A stretch of 64,000 nucleotides of DNA from Paraglaciecola psychrophila 170 (GTDB taxonomy: Bacteria; Pseudomonadota; Gammaproteobacteria; Enterobacterales; Alteromonadaceae). A model generated the notes under the pieces. It saw nothing but the letters and a program-made list of their open reading frames with translations. It was not told where the DNA came from and did not search any database. Shown one piece after another: positions 59,601 to 64,000 of this stretch. Every line of letters begins with the position of its first letter. The first letter of the stretch is position 1. The stretch covers positions 5,084,001 to 5,148,000 of the forward strand of contig NC_020514.1 in assembly GCF_000347635.1 (NCBI RefSeq), written 5' to 3'. The position numbers and the translations under genes were made by a program.

Positions 59601-59692
59601 TTTTGTAATGCTGTATTTTGGTCCGTTGCGGATTGCACTAGCCCGCTAACATCGACTATTTGAGTATCTTTTAAGGTGGTGAAATTTTCCAT
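56667..59692 (-). pseudogene. lapA: LapA-like type I-secreted adhesin with retention module, frame broken in repeats
   Basis: The N-terminus from ATG 59692 (MENFTTLKDTQIVDVSGLVQ, then KGDNLVAGKVLILAQDSEVT) is the LapA retention module that plugs the TolC channel. A LapG-type cleavage region DLPDTTAGGLTGNEG sits at residues about 114-128. VCBS-like domains follow, then near-identical 117-residue repeats, and a C-terminal part ending AELDSQEFLL. I see no RTX GGxGxD repeats or von Willebrand domain. The frame breaks near 57950-58010 in the last repeat: one C (57917 region) and one A (57944 region) are extra compared with the sister repeat, plus a scrambled stretch with no net length change. Without the two bases it is 1007 residues. 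AGGA precedes the start. Confidence 0.88.
57690..58843 (-). repeat. 351-bp tandem repeats in the lapA-like gene
   Basis: A unit of 351 bp (117 residues) recurs with the segment encoding SFTVVF and SMTIDPDQGEDS near 57700, 58045, 58395 and 58746. The inner copies are almost identical at DNA level, including silent positions; the 57.7 kb copy has diverged. A six-base run encoding the extra VT/VS (GTAACAGAAACA-type) is missing from the copy near 58830. Such repeats recombine easily and are prone to misassembly. Confidence 0.9.
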
Positions 59693-59958
59693 AGATAACA
59701 TTCCTAATAATTGACTTAATTCACAAATTAAACGAGTTAGCTTCCGAGATAACAGGGACTCAACCAAATTTTGGTGTGAATAAGTGGTTAACATAGCATT
59801 GAAATTGATTAAAATGACTATTGAGGTTAACTAAATTACCTATGGATCTTTAATACTATCTGACTTTATAAGACGAAATAAAGTATTCCCTCTTATACAT
59901 ATTTATGAATGGCGGAGTAAATTGGACTCTTACGATGCAAGTATAGTCCAATCAACTA

Positions 59959-60543
59959 TTAACGTTTAAGTTTACGGACTCCCAAACCCAAAAGGGCTAA
60001 GGCAAAAATTGCTGTAGTAGAAGGTTCAGGCACTTCAACCGCCTTAAAAACATAGTTCACATACGTTCCAGCGCCTATATTTTCATCGAGCACAAAAGCT
60101 GAAACATCCCCATCATCATCAAACAAAGTCGTACCTGAATTATTAGCAGTTACATCCTCTGCTAATGTAACCAGTGAATTTGCATATCTCGAATACCAAG
60201 CCATGTGATTTACAATCACACTATTTCCTGTCGAGTCAATATTACTTGTTCCTCCTAGAGCTGCCACGGCTATTTGTATACCAAAAAGTTCTGGATAATT
60301 CTCAGCTAATACTGCGGCAGCAAGACCATTAACAGGTGTGTGGCTTTCATTGCCATTAGTGAGCCAATCAGGTGCATCCGCTAAATCAAACTCACCAACA
60401 TATTCCCACAGCAAATCAGTTGTAAGTGTGTCTCCATAAATCTGACCCTGAACCAAGCCCGTAATCAATCCCGCATTAGTCTGACCAATCAAGCCAATTG
60501 ATAAAACGGCTGCGCATATCACTTTAAAAAATCTACCACTCAT
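59959..60543 (-). CDS. PEP-CTERM sorted exoprotein
   Basis: A 194-residue secreted protein with an N-terminal signal peptide (about residues 1-24, ending TNAG) and a C-terminal PEP-CTERM tail: VPEPSTTAIFALALLGLGVR followed by KLKR. Such tails are recognised by an exosortase (EpsH), which is not in the window. The body has no recognised domain and is acidic with a DDDGD stretch. A strong ribosome-binding site, AAGGAG, precedes the ATG, and a sigma-54-like site lies about 105 bases upstream. Confidence 0.9.
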   Translation of the reverse strand: MSGRFFKVICAAVLSIGLIGQTNAGLITGLVQGQIYGDTLTTDLLWEYVGEFDLADAPDWLTNGNESHTPVNGLAAAVLAENYPELFGIQIAVAALGGTSNIDSTGNSVIVNHMAWYSRYANSLVTLAEDVTANNSGTTLFDDDGDVSAFVLDENIGAGTYVNYVFKAVEVPEPSTTAIFALALLGLGVRKLKR

Positions 60544-60595
60544 AAAATTCTCCTTAAAGGCCTACTAGAAACCTTCGTACAACATTAGAATATTT

Positions 60596-60626
60596 TTAAC
60601 TTTTTATTTTATCAATAAAAAGTTAA
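60596..60626. repeat. 12-bp perfect hairpin in the PEP-CTERM gene leader
   Basis: TTAACTTTTTAT (60596-60607) and ATAAAAAGTTAA (60615-60626) pair perfectly with a 7-base loop. It falls between the predicted sigma-54 start (near 60637) and the ATG at 60543, so it would be in the mRNA leader. It is AT-rich and weak as an RNA stem; it could also be an operator. Confidence 0.5.
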
Positions 60627-60647
60627 CGACTTAATTCCAACACATCT

Positions 60648-60663
60648 AGCAATTTTCGAACCA
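60648..60663 (-). promoter_or_regulatory. Sigma-54-like promoter of the PEP-CTERM gene
   Basis: On the minus strand TGG-TTCGAAAA-TTGCT has the invariant GG and GC with the required 10-base spacing of -24/-12 elements. The middle CAC of the consensus is not kept. Predicted start near 60637, leaving a leader of about 94 bases. PEP-CTERM genes in other proteobacteria are known to depend on RpoN through PrsK/PrsR. Confidence 0.6.
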
Positions 60664-60967
60664 ACAATTAAATATCTATATTATTCAATAGATTAAGAAA
60701 AAAATAGAAAATTTTTGAGATTGAATATGTAAAAGAATCGGACACATTATGTTGCTGAAATTTTTGCGGCTTAGACCGTTTTTGTGGGGCGTTTAGGGGA
60801 AAGGTTAGGGTGTAAAATTAAACACTCCCGATGATTTACACCCTTCTTGTCATCTATGGGGCAATGTATGGAGCCACCAGATTATCTTCCCTATGAAAAA
60901 TCACCTGCAATAATCAGAATAAACTGAAACAGATAAATATGAGTTCCGACTACATTACGCTAACGTT

Positions 60968-62086
60968 TTATGGGAGAGCGATTAAGTCATGTATCTTTTT
61001 GAGCGAAGGAAGTTTAAAGGATTCTTGATAAAAAAGCCGGTTGAGTCTGCCTAACAAGTTGACTGAGCGATTCGGGTCATGAGATTTACGCCTATGCATA
61101 CTGGCAACTTGTAAAAACTCCCAAGGCTTTAAATTCCAATCTAAAACCTGCTCTGTGGAAATGTGTTGGCTTTGTATACAGCTAAGAATACGCTCTGTTT
61201 TACTTTCACTTGTAGCAATTGACTCCTTGTCATAAATATTATTAACCGCTATTCCCACGGCTTCAATGGCATGATTAATAGCAGACCAGATTTGATCGTG
61301 AGTAGGATGAGCACCATTTGGCGCATAATACCCCATTACTTCCCATTCCAGCTCGGCGTTACTGACTGCTATCGAACTGCCAACAACTGGGGAATACGAT
61401 AAATCTGGCATAGCACCAATGTTATAAGCGTCAACCGACAAGCCTATATTGATGGCAATATCACCCATGTTCTTCTTATCAAGAAAAATAGCTTCAAAAG
61501 CGGCACGTTTAACCCCCATCCAACCGTAGACAACAGGTGTCAGGCTAGCAAAATCACGCACATCATCCGGCAAATCCTCACCATACTTATCAATAAATAA
61601 CGGGGTGGGATTAAGCTGAACATGCTCATCTGGCACCCACACTTCGTATTCTTGTCTGTTGTCACCTTTGCCACGACTTTTGATCCCATAAGACAGATTC
61701 CGTGGACGGCAAATACTTCTATCTTCATCAACCTTATGGAAGAACTCCGACCGAAAACGTTTAATAAAGGGTGCATCTTGACCCGCAATCGCGGCAGTGG
61801 GGTAGCGAAACCCAATATCGCTGTTATTAACAATATAAAAACCGGGAATTTGTTGCTGTAAAATAGGCTTTACCCCCGTAAAAGAGTGATAGTTTTGCAC
61901 TATTAAACTTCTCTCGGGCTCAATAGTCAGCCTGCGGCCATCAGCAGTAATAAATTTAGGGGTTTTGTGATACGCATAATCGTTGAGACCAAGACATTGC
62001 GCATGAGCGTTTCTGGCCATCGCCAGTTCACTAAAAAGCGTATCGTGGTTGCGAATATGTTTAAAAAGTGGTCTGTGATTAAGCAT
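60968..62086 (-). CDS. Uncharacterised 372-residue protein
   Basis: I do not recognise this protein. It has no signal peptide or membrane helix and looks cytoplasmic. Features: an Arg/His-rich start (LNHRPLFKHIRNHDTLFSEL), a central part with YEVWVPDEHVQLNPTPLFID and DIAINIGLSVDAYNIGAMPD, and a basic C-terminus (MHRRKSHDPNRSVNLLGRLN). Codon use looks like its neighbours. It is isolated: 424 bases to the PEP-CTERM gene and 143 bases to nfeD, with a terminator between it and nfeD, so it has its own transcription unit. The start is the ATG at 62086. Confidence 0.75.
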   Translation of the reverse strand: MLNHRPLFKHIRNHDTLFSELAMARNAHAQCLGLNDYAYHKTPKFITADGRRLTIEPERSLIVQNYHSFTGVKPILQQQIPGFYIVNNSDIGFRYPTAAIAGQDAPFIKRFRSEFFHKVDEDRSICRPRNLSYGIKSRGKGDNRQEYEVWVPDEHVQLNPTPLFIDKYGEDLPDDVRDFASLTPVVYGWMGVKRAAFEAIFLDKKNMGDIAINIGLSVDAYNIGAMPDLSYSPVVGSSIAVSNAELEWEVMGYYAPNGAHPTHDQIWSAINHAIEAVGIAVNNIYDKESIATSESKTERILSCIQSQHISTEQVLDWNLKPWEFLQVASMHRRKSHDPNRSVNLLGRLNRLFYQESFKLPSLKKIHDLIALP

Positions 62087-62176
62087 AAATTTCTATTATT
62101 AGTATTGCTTGTTATTGGCTGCTGATTATTTATATGAGGTTGCAGAAAAGATTACAAGTAATGATCTTAAAACAAT

Positions 62177-62202
62177 AAAAAAAGTCGGGATTAACCCGAC
62201 TT
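62177..62202 (-). terminator. Rho-independent terminator after the SPFH-nfeD operon
   Basis: On the minus strand AAGTCGGG (62202-62195) pairs with CCCGACTT (62189-62182) around TTAAT, followed by a run of seven T (62183-62177). It lies about 30 bases after the nfeD stop. Confidence 0.92.
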
Positions 62203-62229
62203 ACATAACAGATACCTACAATCTAAAAG

Positions 62230-62682
62230 CTAGCTAGCTTTGATATGGAATACGCCAACATCAGCTTGTGTGACTTCTACCTGAGTGCCAGCTACCAAAT
62301 GTTCATTGGCCTTCAGCTTCCAGTCGATCCCTGAATAATGATATTCAGGGGTCAACTCAGGCGCCACATCTTCCACTAATATAAAACGGTGACCGACCAA
62401 ATCGCCTTGTGCTTTTGTCTTGTCCACCTGCGTTTGCATGTTTTTTAAAGGCTTCCATAACAAAACAGCTGATAATCCAGTGAGTACGCCTGTACTCAAC
62501 ATGGCCGACAACCAAGTATCTGGAATAATACCCACATACAATAAACCTGCGGTGACCACCGCAGCGCAGCCTACAAAAAACAGTGCGAAGGTTGAAAAAC
62601 CCAACACTGCCACTTCAATCACTAATAAAAGAATGCCGAGAATGAGCAAACTTTCAGCTAAGTTATTGAGTGCCCAGTCCAT
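62230..62682 (-). CDS. NfeD-family membrane protein
   Basis: A 150-residue inner-membrane protein with three or four helices in the first 75 residues (LLILGILLLVIEVAVLGFST and following) and a C-terminal OB-fold-like NfeD domain (about 90-150; GLVGHRFIL-like start, DWKLKANEHLVAGTQVEVTQ). It begins four bases after the SPFH gene, and NfeD and SPFH proteins are standard partners in membrane-domain quality control. Confidence 0.92.
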   Translation of the reverse strand: MDWALNNLAESLLILGILLLVIEVAVLGFSTFALFFVGCAAVVTAGLLYVGIIPDTWLSAMLSTGVLTGLSAVLLWKPLKNMQTQVDKTKAQGDLVGHRFILVEDVAPELTPEYHYSGIDWKLKANEHLVAGTQVEVTQADVGVFHIKAS

Positions 62683-62685
62683 ACG

Positions 62686-63621
62686 TTACGCCTTATTCAA
62701 CTGATTAATAATAGTCATCGCTTGGGCTACAACACTCGCAGCTTCGGTACTGCTATCAGGCAATAGCACCACAGAGGATTCTTTAGCAATCGCATGTTTG
62801 GCCTCAATGGCCTTAGTCGCTAAATCTAATTGAATGGCCTTTTGCCCTTCTTCCGTGGCAGCTGCTTGACCTACTTGGCGTAATGCTTCTGCCTGAGCAG
62901 TCGCAACAGCAACTATTGCTTTGGCTTCACCTTCTGCACGTAATACTTGTTCTGCTTTGTCGGCTTCTGCTGCTAAAACAACCGAAGCTTTCTGACCTTC
63001 AGCACGGTTAATTGCGGCCTGTCTGTCACCCTCCGATTCTAAAATTTGTGCGCGCTTGACTCGCTCGGCTTTCATTTGGGCTTCCATCGCTTCCATTACG
63101 GATTGAGGAGGCACAATATCCTTGATCTCGTAACGCAGTACTTGAATACCCCAAGGGCCAGCAGCATCATTAATCGCCATCACTATATTAGTATTTAGCA
63201 CATCCCGTTCTTCAAAGGTTTTATCCAGTTCCATTTTGCCTAACTCAGAGCGCATTGTAGTCTGTGCTAGTTGGGTTACGGCAAACACATAATCGTCCAC
63301 ACCATAAGTGGCTTTATAAGCGTCAAGCACGCGGAAATACAGCACCCCATCGACACTTAATGAAATATTATCTTTGGTAATAGCGCTTTGCTCTGGCACA
63401 TCCACTGCTTGCTCTTTTAGCGAGCGGTCAGCAGAAATTCGATCAATAAAAGGGAAGATGAAATTAAGACCGGCTTCTCTGCTCGATTGGAATTTACCAA
63501 ATCGTTCAATTACATAAGCACGGTTTTGAGGGACAAATTTAATTGAGGTTTTAAGTAACACCACCACAAATACTAAAATGAGGGTTTGTACAGTTAAAAT
63601 ATAATCAAGTAATACTTCCAT
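62686..63621 (-). CDS. qmcA: SPFH/Band 7 protein (QmcA-like)
   Basis: A 311-residue stomatin-like protein: N-terminal membrane helix (about residues 5-25), SPFH domain (about 27-200, VPQNRAYVIERFGKFQSSRE and GIQVLRYEIKDIVPPQSVME), then an Ala/Glu-rich coiled coil (MKAERVKRAQILESEGDRQA and following). It makes large oligomers in the inner membrane and works with FtsH and the NfeD partner encoded just downstream. Confidence 0.95.
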   Translation of the reverse strand: MEVLLDYILTVQTLILVFVVVLLKTSIKFVPQNRAYVIERFGKFQSSREAGLNFIFPFIDRISADRSLKEQAVDVPEQSAITKDNISLSVDGVLYFRVLDAYKATYGVDDYVFAVTQLAQTTMRSELGKMELDKTFEERDVLNTNIVMAINDAAGPWGIQVLRYEIKDIVPPQSVMEAMEAQMKAERVKRAQILESEGDRQAAINRAEGQKASVVLAAEADKAEQVLRAEGEAKAIVAVATAQAEALRQVGQAAATEEGQKAIQLDLATKAIEAKHAIAKESSVVLLPDSSTEAASVVAQAMTIINQLNKA

Positions 63622-63643
63622 GACTGTCTTCCTTATTCAACAC

Positions 63644-63683
63644 GGCTGAGTTAGCCGTATATCAATATGAGGCTAACTCAGCC
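63644..63683. repeat. 13-bp perfect inverted repeat before the SPFH operon
   Basis: GGCTGAGTTAGCC (63644-63656) and GGCTAACTCAGCC (63671-63683) pair perfectly with a 14-base loop. In minus-strand direction it follows the outer-membrane protein gene by 25 bases and precedes the SPFH gene start by 23. It has no T-tract; it is probably a transcript-end hairpin or leader structure. Confidence 0.75.
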
Positions 63684-63707
63684 ACTTTTCAAGTTTTAAA
63701 AAGGTAA

Positions 63708-64000
63708 CTAGTTTAACCACGCATAACTAAATTTCATAAATACTGAGCGCTCATTTTTAGTCAACGACGTTAGCACATCATCTTGGTAAGCAGAGTCTGA
63801 ATACCCCACAAAAAATTTGGTCAGTGGATTAAGTTTATAAGAATACAATAATTGAGTGCCTAAACCTTTACTGCTGGCATCCACATCAAATGTGTAATTT
63901 TGTTGATTCCGCTCAATGTCAGAATAAACTAAAATCAGACGCAAAAACTGGCGCTGATTGAACTGATAGGTTGCACGAAAATCAGATAGATTCGCAGCAA
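63708..64000 (-). CDS. Outer-membrane beta-barrel protein, C-terminal part (DUF5916-like)
   Basis: The frame is open to the right edge, so only the last 96 residues are present. The sequence has alternating beta-strand pattern: ATYQFNQRQFLRLILVYSDI, then LGTQLLYSYKLNPLTKFFVG and YSDSAYQDD, ending MKFSYAWLN. This resembles the C-terminal barrel of DUF5916 proteins, which carry an N-terminal carbohydrate-binding domain of the CBM9 type. The N-terminal part is not visible, so the family call is moderate. Confidence 0.7.
   Translation of the reverse strand, partial: AANLSDFRATYQFNQRQFLRLILVYSDIERNQQNYTFDVDASSKGLGTQLLYSYKLNPLTKFFVGYSDSAYQDDVLTSLTKNERSVFMKFSYAWLN

Larger units (their letters stand above)
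60544..60967. other. Intergenic stretch with promoter elements and a 10-bp inverted repeat
   Basis: No coding sequence seen. Besides the sigma-54-like site and leader hairpin, AGGGTGTAAA (60807-60816) and TTTACACCCT (60835-60844) form a perfect 10-bp inverted repeat with an 18-base loop. It lies after the stop of the 372-residue gene on the minus strand but has no T-tract, so I do not call it a terminator. Confidence 0.6.

Noticed and set aside
59938..59951. Second sigma-54-like site (TGGACTATACTTGCA on the minus strand) upstream of lapA
   Set aside because: The spacing between GG and GC is one base short, and sigma-54 does not tolerate this; it also overlaps the end of the PEP-CTERM gene region.
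60807..60844. Inverted repeat as a terminator for the 372-residue gene
   Set aside because: The loop is long and no T-tract follows on the minus strand.

Overview
The window looks like a chromosomal segment of a marine gammaproteobacterium of the Alteromonadales (Paraglaciecola/Glaciecola-like). This is inferred from gene content: a full msh pilus operon that includes a PilN-type mshI2, the mreBCD-maf-rng-yhdP-nitrilase-tldD block, a lap-type biofilm operon, a PEP-CTERM protein, AT-rich DNA and psychrophile-like coding. No species can be named from the sequence alone.

Layout. 1-3400: thiamine synthesis on the minus strand (thiC, then a thiD-thiE fusion running off the left edge) behind a TPP riboswitch and a clear promoter. 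3572-5634: a YajR-like MFS transporter and ssb, with a strong terminator. 5768-7326: a wrecked response regulator-GGDEF-EAL gene. 7357-11236: a TonB-dependent receptor, a PAS-AraC regulator and a dead sugar-phosphate isomerase gene. 11473-31397: the MSHA type IV pilus operon, mshI to mshQ, including a 52-codon ORF coupled to mshQ. 31657-32881: a gene graveyard (coiled-coil protein with an internal stop, an IS982-family transposase fragment joined to a histidine kinase fragment). 33085-43748: cell shape and envelope housekeeping (mreBCD, maf, rng, yhdP, nitrilase, tldD). 43756-48155: an Ig-like lipoprotein and darP on the minus strand, then pmbA. 48302-59692: a complete LapA-type adhesin system on the minus strand (adhesin, ABC transporter, membrane fusion protein, TolC-like protein, OmpA-like lipoprotein, LapG protease, LapD receptor). 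59959-64000: a PEP-CTERM protein behind a sigma-54-like site, an unrecognised 372-residue protein, nfeD and an SPFH protein, and the end of a DUF5916-like outer-membrane protein.

How the parts fit. Two surface-attachment machines dominate the window and both belong to families controlled by cyclic di-GMP: the MSHA pilus through the N-terminal domain of the MshE ATPase, and the Lap adhesin through the LapD receptor, which holds back the LapG protease. A third c-di-GMP gene (5768-7326) is dead.

Caution. At least five, perhaps six, large genes (mshN, yhdP, lapD, lapC, lapA, possibly mshB) are each broken by one- or two-base indels, mostly in A or T runs, while the rest of each frame is intact. 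These could be sequencing errors, recent inactivation or phase-variable tracts; the sequence alone cannot decide. The lesions at 5768-7326, 10464-11236 and 31657-32881 are different: they carry many stops and are true decay, or, for the 31657 gene, a clean stop codon.
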